DNA of 64,000 bases from assembly GCA_001414485.1 (NCBI GenBank), contig LLEY01000149.1:96441-160440 (forward strand), given 5' to 3'. Below, piece after piece: positions 23,158 to 35,404 of the stretch. Every line of letters begins with the position of its first letter. The stretch's first letter is position 1. The position numbers and the translations under genes are program-made. The DNA comes from Calycina herbarum. Taxonomy: Eukaryota; Ascomycota; Leotiomycetes; Helotiales; Pezizellaceae. Under the pieces are notes generated by a model. The model made no database searches, had not been told where the DNA came from, and worked only from the letters and a program-made list of their open reading frames with translations.

Positions 23158-26100
23158 TCAACACCTCATCTTCCAAGCCCACTTAACAAGCATCTCTTCC
23201 AACCTCTCCTTATCCACCGGCTTCGCCAGATAATCATCCATCCCCGCATTAGTACATTTCTCCTTATCCCCTTGTATACAACTTGCCGTCATAGCCACAA
23301 CAACAATCTCACTCAAAGGGCCTTTAATCTTCCCCATCTCCCCGTTTCTCACACCCCTCTCACTACTACCCCCACTACTCTCCCCACTACTGCTCTCACC
23401 ACTTCCCCCATCCTCTTTCTCGTTTTCTTCCGATTTCCAATTTACACGCTTCCTCTCATCCTTAGGACTCACAGGCGGGGTAGCAGGTAAATTAACCGAG
23501 TATTCCGGCTTCGTTCTCAAATGATTCGTAGCTTTATACCCATCCATAACAGGCATTTGGACATCCATAAGTATTATATCGGGTCTCGGTTGTGCGGGCG
23601 AGGGTTCGAGGAGGTAGGACAGGGCTTCCATGCCGTTCCATACTGCTGTTACTGGGAAACCCAGTTTGCGGATGTTGCGACAGGCTATTAGTTGGTTGAT
23701 GGCGCTAGAAATTTGTTAGTATGAAACGTGGTATTGCTGTAGGTGGGAAAATTGGGAGTACGTACTTATCTTCCACAACTAGAACATGGAATTTCTTTCG
23801 TTCTTTGGGGGTAAGGGTAATGGGTGTTTCTGAGTAATCAGTATTATGGTTTTCTTCTTTGATGAAGGGTTGAGAAAATGATTTCGTGTCGCTGCATCTG
23901 ATTGCTTGATTTAGTAAATCTTGGCTCATATCTCGATACGCAAGTGGCTTGGTCCAGGATGGAACTTTGGTTAGGCTGTTATCGGAATAATGTCTCGATT
24001 CGCTATGTTTTCGCTTCAGAGTACCATGGAAATCAGCTGTTGAGGTTGGCGAGACTTTGAGAGGAACCGTGAAGGTTGCTGTACTCCCACTACTCGTGTC
24101 CGATTCCAAGGATATGGAACCGGACATTAAACTCGCAAGCTAGATTTCTGTCAGTTCTCAAACACAAAAAGGGGGACCTAAGCGAGAACCAACATTTCTG
24201 CAAATTGTTAGACCCAGTCCCGTTCCGCCATACAGTCTTGCAGTCGAAGAATCCCCTTGGCTAAACGGTCGAAACAATTTTTTCAGAACTTCCTTATCAA
24301 TCCCAATCCCCGTATCTTCAATCAGAAACTTTATATCCAGAACCTCCCCTTCCTCTTCCTTCCTACTCGTCCCAGTAATACTAATCTTAACCCAACCCTC
24401 CTTCGTAAACTTCAAAGCATTAGTAAGTAAATTGCTCAAAATCTGTCTTATCCTCCCCGGATCGCCCAAGAATTCCGATTTCTCACCGATAGCATTCTCG
24501 TGGATAAATTGAAGACCCTTCTGCTGTGCGAACATGGAGAGCATTTTACATAATTCGGAAACCATGGAGGAGAGCTGGAAGGGAACTTCTTCGATGTCGA
24601 GACGACCGGATTCGATTTTGGAAAAGTCCAGAATGTCGTTTACGATTGCGAGGAGTGCTTTGCCTGATAGTTGGATGGAGGAGATGTATTCTCTTTGATC
24701 GTCTGTGAGAGTTTGGTCTTCGGAGAGGAGTTCGGCCATCCCTATCACTCCCGCGGTTGGAGTTCTTAGCTCGTGGCTCATCTATTTGAAGTTAGTTTGA
24801 CGTGTTTCCCATTAAACACCGGGATTGCAAGGATTGGTGACTGCTAAGGGAAATTTCCAGTATCAACAACCCGTGAAAGCCATCGCGAAGAAACGTCAAG
24901 GCTTTTCTCCCAAAGAAGACTTGAAGAATGAAGTGGAGTGTTACCAGATCCCCCAAGGCTTTTTGGTACATGAGCAAAATTCCCGCGCAAAAAAATCGAA
25001 ATACTATCTAAAGTTACTGGGGCTTCTGCTGGAGTACTTACGTTTGCTAAGAATTTGCTCTTGAGTTCATTCGAAGCCTTGGCCGCTTGCTCCTCCGCAG
25101 CCAATCTCATATTTTCAACCTCGAGCTTTCCTATTTTCTTAAGGTCGGTAATATCAGTCCGTAATCCCATAATGCCCCTGATTGCTGGTTTTCCGTTTTC
25201 ATCCACAACGTTTTGATCCACATCGACAACTAATTTGGTGCGATAAGTTTTATCTCCGACATAATCCTCCGTATAAGCCATCTCGATTTTGCCCGCTAGA
25301 ATATCTCGGGCATACCCTTCAAAAGCTATTTTTAATTAGTTGAAAGAAGTAAAAGTGGAGAATGTAGAGAATGACCTGGTGTATCTCCGTGCATTCCTCC
25401 TCGAGCACACTCGAATGCATTAAGCCCAATCATGTCGTTTGGACAAAACGTGCCGTTTTCGGGCCCTCCATTGTCTACCCCTCCTTCTGCTAATGTGACG
25501 GTACAATCTTTGTCAAGAATAAATAGCACTACATCAGTTTGTGATAATACCGCAAGAAGCTGTTCTTTCAATCTACCATCTTTGGATCTCGCCATTACCG
25601 AATCGTGGATATCGCTGTTCGTTGCAGCCCACATGTCTAAATCTTCGGAGCCATGACGAATTGGATATACGCTGAGTAGCATCCACCTATAGACACCATC
25701 GTGACGTCGAAATCGAACCTCGTGGTTGTATTCTGTGCCAAGTTTGTGGTGGGCAAACCACTTTTCCATGATACCGGGAAGGTCGTTGGGATGAATCGCA
25801 TATTTAGGTCGGGAGTGTCTACCAAGACCAGTATACTCGCACCACTATGTTCCTTAGGTGTCAATTGTAGACCATCAAAAATTCAAGTGCACTCACCCTA
25901 TCAGGGAATTGATAATGTAATTCGCCGTCAATGACTCTGTGGATCCAAAACAGATGAGGTAGAAGATCCCCCGATTTCTCAAGAATATCCAAAGAAGGCA
26001 TCGGGCTTTCTTGTAGTTTCGAATAGTCCCGTAAGTCCCGGCACCAAATTACCCCTCCCAAATACTCGTTGGTAATTTCATCATACAAACACTCCCCATC

Positions 26101-26976
26101 AATAGCAGATACAATTTTTTCTCCAGTAACAGCATGAGTAAACCCGCACTCGTAGTTCGAAAATGGGATTCGAGTTTGCATAAGGTTGACGCCGGGATAT
26201 TCTACAGGGGGAAGCTGACGATTGAAGTGTTTGTCCCACAACTTCAATTTCTCACAGAATGTCGAGCTATCGCAGTATGCGTTCCCCACTGTCATATCCC
26301 CGAATATAGTTCGACTCTTGTTGTTTTGAATAAAACAGTTCCCGTTTGCGTCCGCAAATATGATATATCCGGGGATTTCGCAGTTTTCGAACACGGCGTT
26401 TCTAAGTCGGACATCCTCGACGTAAGAGGGTGGACAGTCTTCATCCTTGGACGAACAAATTCCTTCTGGATAAAAAGAGACATCTCTGTCTGGTTTTGGT
26501 GCCGAATCTTTCCTTCTTATCTGCTTAAAATCCGGTGGTCGTTCGATGGATATGACGAACTGGGTGCCATCATCGGAGGCGAATCCAGATAATAGAGCGC
26601 AAAATGGTCTTTCGCCATATTCCGGAATCGTGAATTTTATCGCATGTACTGGCGCCTCTTTATCTTTGAAGCTACCTCCCTCTCGAAAAGTGTTGTATTC
26701 ATCGTCAAATTTCTTCAGCACGACTTGCCATTCTGATCCTGGTTCCAACTTCAGGCCCAGGTCCCCAGGACACTGACCATATATATCGCTGAGTGGCCGA
26801 TTTCCCAGGACCCTTTGTGCGACGTTATTTGCAAAAATGGTTGTTCTTCTTGAAGACAAAACAAATATAGGTGTTGGGAGGTGACGAAGGACTGCGAGTT
26901 GAAGGTCGACGGCTGGAACAGCTGGCGTATGATTGTGAGTCGTGTTAGGTGTGCTGCCTCGAACGTCTGAAGCCAT
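23158..26976 (-). CDS. hybrid histidine kinase with PAS domains and receiver (1113 aa)
   Basis: Six exons in phase: 25897-26976, 25376-25844, 25042-25325, 24194-24781, 23766-24139, 23158-23704 (3342 bases). The first 360 residues hold PAS-like segments; exon two restores WCEYTGLGRHSRPKYAIHPN and a PAC motif (RWMLLSVYPIRH). The dimerisation/H-box is FLAN|MSHELRTP, with His at about residue 614. The ATPase has N-box NLLTNALKFT, G1 DTGIGI and G2 GTGLGLTICRN. The receiver begins VLVVEDNAINQ and has the phosphoacceptor Asp in LMDVQMPVMDG (about D979) and a late MTA...KPV pair. A Ser/Gly/Glu-rich insertion of roughly 50-60 residues interrupts the receiver before the VVVAMTA strand. Such kinases pass phosphate through Ypd1 to response regulators in stress, light or developmental signalling. 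There are no membrane helices, so it is probably cytosolic. The intron inside the H-box region (24782-25041) is about 260 bp, far longer than the others. Confidence 0.92.
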
Positions 26977-28439
26977 ACTGGTAGTTGTCGTCCGTATCTG
27001 AATTAATCAAACTCGATAGAACCTCTCGATGCCAAGTGGAAACGGCTTGTCTTCTCGGAAGATTCTCGATAATCCACAAATATGACGAATTGAAGCTGGA
27101 GCTCGTTTATCCGATAATATTGCCTTTCACTTTGTCGAATCCAAAATATTTCTCTCATCATCCTAGCACGGGAAATGTAATTCGTGAGGTCTCGCCAATT
27201 ATTGTGTAAAGTAACGGTTTGTTATTTTTCCCTCCAGCTCCCTCGTGCGAAACTGTGACGGAGCTGCACCCACGAGCCAAGTTGACCCTGGGTCGAGCGT
27301 ACACTAGTAATTCGGTTCAAAGCACTGACTGGGTTTCGTGCGGCTATGGAACGATGACGGCCTATGACGTTAGCCATTTCGGACCCACCTCTCAAAACCC
27401 AGGGATTCAGCGATACTTATAAGAAGCCTACGTGTAGATGAACCTAAACTCAACAATAAGTGAAACCAGGAGCCGTAAAGAGAAACGAGAACGAGCACAG
27501 GTAGTTTTCGATCATCTCTGAGAGCTCAAATGGGAAGTGGACGTGACTCCGAGTATAAAAAGATCCGTGTGAAAGGTTAAAACAAACTCTTTGAACGCAA
27601 TGGAAGCAATGTGCCTTTTCTTGTAATGACGGTGATGGATATGTGCAAAACAATTTTACTAAGCACGTAGCAATGAATGGTCGGATTTTAGTACCGCCTC
27701 GTGCCTTGTACTGCAAGGCTTCTGAAGCACTAAAGAAAAATCACAAAAAATCAACAGAAAATTTGAAAAAATCCAGCGTTATTAATTGATCACAATATCA
27801 AACTATCTGGAATTTTAGATCGTAGTGGTTTTATCGAAGTTTTGCGACCGTATCTCGTGTACTAAAATCCGATGATTCATCGCTACACGTAGAGGTACCG
27901 AGACGTTGAAGCAAACACGTGGGTGGAAGAAAACAAAATGCAAAGAAGACCAGAACATAAACATACTACTGTTAGCACTTAGCCTGTTCCTGTCGGGCGC
28001 GTGAGTTTGTTAAAGTCCCGAGGTCAAAATTCAGATGGTCCGCAGCAAATCAGCCAAAAGCGGGGAAGGGAAAACTTTGGATCCATCATAAACACGAATT
28101 GTTCTTTTGACGGCGGAATGGAAACCGGCCTTGAGGCTGCTCATACGGGTATGGCAAGGGGCGATCTATCATGACGTGAAAGCGAAAAATTTGGATGATC
28201 CCTCTCCAACTGCGATCTGCAACAAAACTTCCCCAAGGCCCCAAAAGGGGGGGAAGGAGAAAATTGTTTATGATCGATCAGTAAATGCGAAGTGCAACAA
28301 AACCTCTTACTCACGTGAAGCCCACATTCTTGTAAGACGTTGGTGTTCGCTTTCATGCTGAAGCACGGAAGGTGACAAAACTCCGCTGGAGGTTGATCGA
28401 GGTCAATCAAGGATCGATGATGGTTTTGTGTAACTCCAA
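26977..28439. other. intergenic, promoter side of the histidine kinase
   Basis: No gene recognised. From 28.1 kb onward the motif TGCAACAAAAC recurs (near 28219, 28294 and beyond), leading into the repeat array. Confidence 0.4.
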
Positions 28440-28770
28440 CTCATCATGTAAGCTACAAGCCCTCACTTTTTGGGGGCCAAAAAAAGGTTACGAGTAAGCC
28501 ATCAACCATTGAGTAAGCTAGAATGTTGCGAGTAAGCTAGTGAGCACAGAGTAAGCTAGTGAACACAGAGTAAGCCGTTAAGTAAGCTATCAAATACCGA
28601 GTAAGCCAATCGTCAAACTTTGGGGGCCAAAAAGATGGTCTTGAGTAAGCTACCAATATAAACCAGGTAAGCCATCAATCATCGAGTAAGCCATAGACTT
28701 GGAAGTAACCTAGTAAAATCGACAACGTAAGGTATGGAAGGCAAAAGGAATTTTCACGCGTAAGCCACAG
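28440..28770 (+). repeat. cluster of about 12 degenerate GAGTAAGCYA motifs
   Basis: GTAAGC followed by TA or CA/CC occurs near 28448, 28492, 28511, 28530, 28549, 28568, 28581, 28599, 28643, 28666, 28684 and 28759, mostly preceded by GA, with irregular spacing of about 19-45 bp. Two longer copies of CTTT(TT)GGGGGCCAAAAA sit in the same array (about 28466 and 28618). More copies lie in reverse orientation at 29440-29550. Not coding in any frame I can support. Confidence 0.8.
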
Positions 28771-29963
28771 CACAAACTTCTACCGACGTCAGCCACAATC
28801 CTTAATAACCTTAACAACAAAATATCGCGAGAAGCGGAAGATAGAAAAACGATCTTGACTAAATGAGAGTCGAAGTAAACAACTGCTAGCCAATCGGGGT
28901 CAACAGCGACATCCAACAAAACAGCGTTGACGCCTACCTTACCTCAGTACAATCTGTCAAGCCCAGCCAATAACCATGTGCCTCACACCACAAGCAAGCC
29001 AAAAAATCGGAAGCATCTCCAAATACGACATGCAACAAAACTCGAGAACCCGCTCACATGATGCGCCAAAACTCTTGGGGGGAACAAGTCGTCAAACGTC
29101 CCAATTAGGAACCGCTACACGTGAACACAAGCACAGCGTGTAACAAGAATAATTGGCACATGCTGGAAAGAGGCCGACATCGAGTGTAACAGTTACAGCT
29201 CAAGAAAGCCATGTCTTTTTGAGCGAATTGCAACAAAATCCCAAGATGGAAAGTTCCATAAAATGTGGTATATGCACGTGACGCTTCCGATTTCTCTGGC
29301 GCCAGTAGGGGGAAGGAAATTTACCGGTAGAAATCTATATAAGGCAAAGAAAACGTTTTGGAAAAATAATGATGAATGATCAAGAAACAAAAGTTTAAAA
29401 GAAAAAAAAGAGTTTCGCAAAAATGCCAGCTTACTTGCTAACTACTAGCTCACTCACGAGTTACCTTGACTTACTCGCAACACCTTTTTTTCCACCCCAA
29501 CATTTATACAGCTTACTCATCAATTGTTGGCTTACTTGCAGCCACAAGACCAACGCCAAGAATCGCCGACGCACCCAGGATAAACAATTCTTTCAAAAAC
29601 AACGGGCAACGGGATTATCAGCGAAACCCCGATGGCAGGAGCAACCAGAATGAAGAAGAGAAAAGCAAGGCTTTCATTTAATTAAAAGGGTTGCAAGCAA
29701 CAAAACAGGTCTAAATATATAGAATCCCCGAGAAAACCTCCTCTCTTATATTCACCCCTTTTCTCTTCTCTCCTCTCCACAAGACTCAAAAAAGAAACCA
29801 CACCAAAAGAAACGACATGGATAAATACCCTCTCACAATCATAAAGTCATAAAGCCAACAAGACGAAAGAAAAATCCCAAGTCCCAATCCCAATCCCAAT
29901 CCCAATCCCATAAGTGCTGTGTCCTGTTCACCAACAAAGTAACTGTCGATATCTTTCTCCCAA
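28771..29963. other. noncoding stretch with further motif copies and a CCCAAT hexamer run
   Basis: TGCAACAAAA recurs (about 29032, 29229). Reverse-complement copies of the GAGTAAGCYA motif occur at 29440-29550 (for example CTTACTCGCAAC, CAGCTTACTCATC, GGCTTACTTGC). A run of five to six CCCAAT/CCCAAG hexamers lies at 29877-29912. No gene. Confidence 0.5.
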
Positions 29964-31640
29964 CTAACCCGTAAACCGTCCCATCCGTCCCACAAGCCTC
30001 AACCTCTCCATCTTACTGCCCACACTACTCACACTATCACTCGGCGCAACAGAAGCCTCATACTCATACCCCTCATACCCATCAGCATCAACAACACTCT
30101 GCGGTAACTCCACTTGACTAGCCCTCACACTGCCAGTTTTACTCCCGGAAACTCTCGAACCACCAGACCGACTCCCACCACTTCGAGAACCAGCAGCTCG
30201 AGAACCATCAACAGCACTCCTGGGCGATTCCACTCGGGTGGGTCTCACACTCCCAGCTTTCGAGCCAACCTTGGAAGGAGAGAGTTTGATGGTTGTAGTT
30301 GAGGAACCGACTTTAGACGGAGCAGCAGTGACATAATTCGAGTGAGCTTTCGATGGGGAGGGCACGACGGTACTCTCTGTCCTAGAACTCCTCGCAGAAT
30401 GGTACGAAGTATCATCCCTATGGCTCGGTGCGCGACTGCCCGAGACCACAGATTCGTGAGCAGAATGATGTGAAGAATGGTGTGAGTGGTGTTTGCTTCC
30501 GCTCGAACTCCTCTTCGAACCCGTAGAAACCTGACTACCCACCGGCATAATTTCCAAAGGCCTAGTAGTCATGGCTTTCGAATACCCAGAGCCAGAAATA
30601 TAACTCCCCTCATCAATCCTCTCCAGACCTCTTTCCCCTCCACCAACAACACTATACCGCTCCACATACCTCGGTCGCACATCCGCTTGACTCGAGCCCT
30701 CGCGTTCACTAACAAAACTCCTCGCAGGAATCCGTTCCACAACATTATGTTCGCGATGATAACTCTCCGCCATACTAGGTGCCCTCCCAGGACTCGTCCC
30801 ATGCACATAACTCACGCCCCTAATCGGGGCCTCAGGAACCGGCATCGGAACAGCGGCCGGCTCAGGAGACTCACTCCTCACCATAGCATACGCAAACACC
30901 GCTCCCGCAGCAGCACCAAGAAGCGTCCCAATAACAGCTTTGGAACTGATTCCCTTCTCCGCAACCACAGGGACGGCGCCTTGACTAACACTCCTCGCCA
31001 ACTCAGGATGTTGTCGTCGATAACTCTCCGTAGTAATAGTTTGTCGTTCAAGCGTCCTCGAGCTCATCGTAGGCGCAGTATTACTCCGATGAAAACTCGT
31101 CCCAGGAGGACCACGCGTAACGGTAGAACTCGAAACCTGACTCCTCCCATCCCCAGAAATCACACTCCTAGCAACATCCTCCTGCCAATCCAACACCCGA
31201 CTCCCAGCTTGTGACTCCCCAGCCATCGAGGGGGCGCGTTGAGAAGGAGCACGCGAGGTATGAGCAGCTTGAATCATATTCCCGTCCAAATCCCTACACT
31301 CCGCAACGAGATATTCCGTCCCTTGATCTTCGATGCGTTCAATACTCTGCTTCCCTTGATTCAGAAACTCAGATTTCTTGTGGAAATCAACAAGTCCTTT
31401 GGTACTCGGAGCAGTCAAGCAGATATTCGAGGGTATAGGTCTACTCGCCGGTGCCTGAGCGATGGAGAAGACGATATTCTTCCCGGTCTCCGTAACCGTT
31501 CCGTAATGCAGACAAGCAATAGGCGAGGAAGGCGACGAGGCACAGAGGTATTGCAGGCCCAAGGGTTGCGTGATGGCAGCGTAGAAGGAGGAAGCAGAGG
31601 GGAGATGGGAGACCTCTAGTATGGGTGTTTGAGAGGGCAT
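29964..31640 (-). CDS. VOC-fold N-terminus with Ser-rich, membrane-anchored tail (558 aa)
   Basis: A single exon. Residues 1 to about 125 begin PILEVSHLPSASSFYAAITQ and continue with LGLQYLCAS, IACLHYGT, IVFSIAQAP, GLVDFHKKSEFL and YLVAECRDLDGNMIQAAH, the strand order and spacing of a vicinal-oxygen-chelate (glyoxalase/bleomycin-resistance) domain as found in fungal lactoylglutathione-lyase-like proteins. Whether metal ligands are complete cannot be judged by eye. After about residue 130 the protein is low-complexity (Ser, Arg, Gly, His), with a possible helix around residues 234-255 (GTLLGAAAGAVFAYAM). The C-terminal half has repeated SRSGGSR units and a poly-His/Ser patch (KHHSHHSSHHS). The function of the tail is unknown. 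The long open frames on the opposite strand are shadows of this composition. Confidence 0.75.
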   Translation of the reverse strand: MPSQTPILEVSHLPSASSFYAAITQPLGLQYLCASSPSSPIACLHYGTVTETGKNIVFSIAQAPASRPIPSNICLTAPSTKGLVDFHKKSEFLNQGKQSIERIEDQGTEYLVAECRDLDGNMIQAAHTSRAPSQRAPSMAGESQAGSRVLDWQEDVARSVISGDGRSQVSSSTVTRGPPGTSFHRSNTAPTMSSRTLERQTITTESYRRQHPELARSVSQGAVPVVAEKGISSKAVIGTLLGAAAGAVFAYAMVRSESPEPAAVPMPVPEAPIRGVSYVHGTSPGRAPSMAESYHREHNVVERIPARSFVSEREGSSQADVRPRYVERYSVVGGGERGLERIDEGSYISGSGYSKAMTTRPLEIMPVGSQVSTGSKRSSSGSKHHSHHSSHHSAHESVVSGSRAPSHRDDTSYHSARSSRTESTVVPSPSKAHSNYVTAAPSKVGSSTTTIKLSPSKVGSKAGSVRPTRVESPRSAVDGSRAAGSRSGGSRSGGSRVSGSKTGSVRASQVELPQSVVDADGYEGYEYEASVAPSDSVSSVGSKMERLRLVGRMGRFTG

Positions 31641-33113
31641 TCGTTCCGTTTTGATTCCGTAAAAAGAAGAAGAGCGAAAGTAAAGAACAAAAAAATCGCC
31701 ACGATGTCACTCAGCGAAACGCTCGTCTGCAGTGTACAGCAAATAAATCCTTTTTCCAAGAGCAGAATAGTCAGTCCAGTTCCCTTATGTATGCATACGA
31801 AAGAAGCCGAAACGCATCTGCTGTCTTTCTCGACGTTGTACTCGTGCTCCACCCATCCCCACAACGGGTCCTATTCTTCTGGCTCACAACCTCTCCACCA
31901 TCTCGACATCCAGTAATACACGACATGAAAACTCCGCCCACTTTGCCTCTAACAAATTGGGCAAACAACTTGCAGTAGACTAACGCAGCCGACTAACATG
32001 CAACATCCAGCCCGGCCCGGCCAGGCACGAACGCAGCAATCCTCCCCTGTGCCCTGCTGGGTCTGCGAACACTCATCAATGCCTGTCTCTTGCCTGTAAA
32101 ATGTATTATCTGTACAAATTCCCCTCCGCATGCCACGTTTCGCGAATGAGCAGACCGGTTGATCTCCCGAAGTCGTCAAGTAGCGTTACCTCGCATATGC
32201 ACACCCGCCTCAATTTTCTGATTGGGTCTTGATCACTTAGCGCCATCAAATAGGATCTATCCCTTCTCATCCCTTCCAGTGGAGTACATCTGACAGCCGA
32301 AACTGGGGCAAAATGGCAGTCCAATTGTAACATTCGAAAAAGATGATTTGTGGCTTTCGATCTGCGTTGAATAAAAAAGAGCCCACCGCGGTTACCGACG
32401 TGTGACATTGGGACCCTGTTCATCGATAAGAGGGGTTAATGGCCACATAAAACAGTCTCGACTCACCTTGTCGAGCCTATGCAGAGAGCCTGAGCAAGCC
32501 CGAAATTCATTCATTACCAATAACTCGGGGAATCTATCGTATTTCATAATATTTTAGGAAGCTCGATCTTTGGATACATGAGGCGGCCATTATTTGACCA
32601 AGTTTCATTCGCTAGGCGCATTCCTACCAAGCATGACCACCAAGATGAGGCAAAAACGACCAAAAGTCGCAGCCCAAGCTCCAAAAGTAAAGGAAGACCA
32701 CTAATTGGTTCTCTTTTCCCAAAGGGGCTATTAATCATGCCAACAGCAACTTTGCTGACGAGAAATGAAAAGACAAAAAAAGGAGATGTGAGCACAGTTG
32801 AGTGAGCTCACAAAAAGACGACTAAGCGTCTTGGATCTGATGTTGAACGCCTGATGTTTTGGTTGTAAAAACAAAGGACAGAGCACACAGACACCCAAGC
32901 TCGGCGACCTCTAGCATAGCAACGATGTTGGTATCGATAGCATCTGCCAAAAGCCCCGCTTTCACCTGAAAATCGACCAAGAAATCTCCCATATGCCCTC
33001 CATCTTTCCCAGCGTTTCGTATTCGAGGACTCGTACCGTCGTGGGTTGTCGTTGTCGAATGTTGCTGGCGGGGCGGATCGGATTAGGTGTGGGTCGAGAA
33101 AGTGGGTAAGGCA
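31641..33113. other. intergenic
   Basis: Promoter side of the VOC-like gene and 3' side of EMG1. No frame beyond about 100 codons and no recognised motif. Confidence 0.45.
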
Positions 33114-33915
33114 CTAGATGACATTCCACACATCCTCTGCGGCGTGGCAGAACTTGCTGCAGGCGACACTGGCGGAGAGGGAGTAATTGCTGATGGAGAT
33201 CTTCTCGTCCACGAATTCATCCGCAAAATTGTCCGAACCTTTGGCCATGGCTCCAACAAAGACACAAATACTCTCGTTCTCGTCGAGGGCCTCCACGTAT
33301 TCTCGTACACGGACAATTTCCGACTCGAAACTTAGGGTAACCTTGCGACAGTTTGGAGGAAGGTGGTCGGTGATGGGGTTTGCGATGACTTTGAGGAGTT
33401 TCTCTTGTGAGTTGACGGAGCGAATAGAGAGGCGGTGGAGAAGTTGGACCATAAGACCCGCAAATCGCTTGAAGGTACGTGGGATTCGGACGATTGGGCT
33501 GACTTCGATCAAAACACCCTTTGCCGTGTGGATATAGATCTGTAGCTTGCCGGCCTTGTTGATTGGGGAGTCGAGGAGGGTCAAGAGGCACTATCCATTG
33601 GTTAGCAGATGGCGTCATGTATTTATCCCAGGAATAGATTCAAACCTGATGTGTGATATCTGGTCTGGCGTCACTGATATCGCGGTTCATCTTGCGCATG
33701 ACACCAATGTGCTCGTCGCTGTTGAGGAGGGAGTATTTCTCGTCGCGTTGACCTGGTCTACCCCCACCATGACTGGCCTTGTAGGTCTCAAGACTGGCAT
33801 TGGAGAGGACGACGATGAGGCGCTTGGTGTCTTTATCGGTTTTGGGGATTGGCACATGTTGCTCGGCGACGAGTTGAGGGAGGGAGGGAGGTGGGAGAGA
33901 TTGAGTTCCTGACAT
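33114..33915 (-). CDS. EMG1: ribosome biogenesis SPOUT methyltransferase EMG1/NEP1 (248 aa)
   Basis: Exons 33646-33915 and 33114-33590, split by one intron (33591-33645, GTTTGA...GATAG), give 249 codons with TAG stop. The sequence matches the NEP1 family along its length: [99 protein letters not shown] and the C-terminal knot [20 protein letters not shown], then [21 protein letters not shown]1/EMG1 is the SAM-dependent N1-methyltransferase for the conserved pseudouridine in helix 35 of 18S rRNA and is needed for 40S assembly in the nucleolus. Length is close to the yeast protein (about 250 aa). All motifs are intact. This essential gene sits between accessory regions. Confidence 0.97.
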
Positions 33916-35404
33916 GGTGATGGAAATCAGCTTTTCTGCGCCAGGTTGTTGAAAGCTGCGAGAAGATCTATCGTGAATTTATAGATCGCAGAGAGAGGGC
34001 GCTTTGGAGAGTAGATGATGTTTTGGAGAGATGGGAGAAGATTTGCCAGAGAAGTCGAAAATTTGTTCGTGAGGGGAAACAAGGCTTCGTGAAATTATTT
34101 AGACTTGGTCTTAAATCTACGATCAAGGGCCGGCGTGCGGGCAATAGCTAGCACCTTCGGAACCTAATCGCTATCGCTGCCAAATCTTCGGCCCGAGTCA
34201 TGTCGTTCAGTCACTCGAGGGACAAAAGAAAAAGGGGAAACTGACGAGGACGCTTCACGGATCGAGATTCTGGGGAAGACATGATGGCGATGGCGGTAGT
34301 CTATGGTTAGAGATTGCTGTCCAAAAAAGAGCTTTTCTCTGGGGAGATTCGAGCTTTATGAGGTCGGAAATATGGAAGAAATAGGAGAAGGTGCTGGGTG
34401 GAAAAATGACCAATTCGGGGTTGCTGCAGTCGCGTGTCCGGTGTGTGAGTCGTGCCTGAGTTGGGGTGCGGGGTGACTCTTGAGGGGATCAAGCTTGAAA
34501 ATGGTTGGGAAATCGGTCGGAATATCGGATTTCGAGTTCCACGGGGGGGGGAATTGAAGTCTGTACAGTGAGATAGACAAAGCGATCGTGTCCTTTTGCA
34601 AGTGAGTTGAGTTGGGTGATCTGTCTTTTACCCCCCTAACCGCACTTTAGTATGGCACGTGCCGCTTTCTGACCAACTTGCCTTTCTCCGCAATTTCCGC
34701 AATTTCTTTCAGAAGCCCAAGTTTTGCTGTCAAGACTGTTGGGAGATGGAAACTTTCTCACGATGCCTGTCAATTCTATGCGGTTTCTTTTCTCAAAACA
34801 TTGTAATTTGTTGAAGCCTGTATGTAAACTTACTATTTTTATAGTTTTAGAGATGGAATAAATGCTAGTAACCGTTATGTAAGTCAACGTTATAGTACAT
34901 TACGCGAGGAATGAGAGCGCACTTCTATATAGGTAAGAGAATGAGTTGTTGCTCTCGGCATATCTAATAAGTAAGAAGAAAAGAAACTAAGAAAACCCTG
35001 ATGCCAGGGGAGTGCATGGATTTGGGATACAGTATAGTTGTAAAGACAATGAACGGGTGGTATCTGAGATATCACACATACAATCTAGATAATTCTGTGC
35101 CGTGGAAACTTCTTGGCATAGTGTAGTGTAAGGAGAGAAGAAATCTTGTGAGTGGGGTATGTTCATGAGGACTGGAGAGTGGAGATACACAAAAATTGAA
35201 AGGCAAATAAAATAATATTTGGGTGAGCGAAATTCTCAAGTCTAGAAGGGATACCAATGGTGCTGTTGATGTAATTAACAAGAAAACTCATATTGACGGG
35301 GTTTCAACTGCCATGCTATGTAATCCAGTCATAAACCTGATCCCATACAGCCCTACTAAGAAGCCTTGAACTGTTTCGCGCGGTTTTCAACCACTATCTC
35401 TCTC
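33916..35404. other. intergenic
   Basis: Upstream of EMG1 and downstream of the thioesterase remnant. No gene is recognised; 34.8-35.3 kb is AT-rich. Confidence 0.45.

Noticed and set aside
28440..28770. CRISPR-like repeat array
   Set aside because: Units are about 10 bp with irregular spacing and degenerate, and the host is a eukaryote.
29786..29995. minus-strand frame with a GLGLGLGLG run
   Set aside because: It is produced by the CCCAAT hexamer tandem; no conserved sequence around it.
30486..31214. 242-codon plus-strand open frame rich in Arg, Thr and Pro
   Set aside because: It is the antisense shadow of the Ser/Arg-rich tail of the 29964-31640 gene; its composition is explained by that gene.
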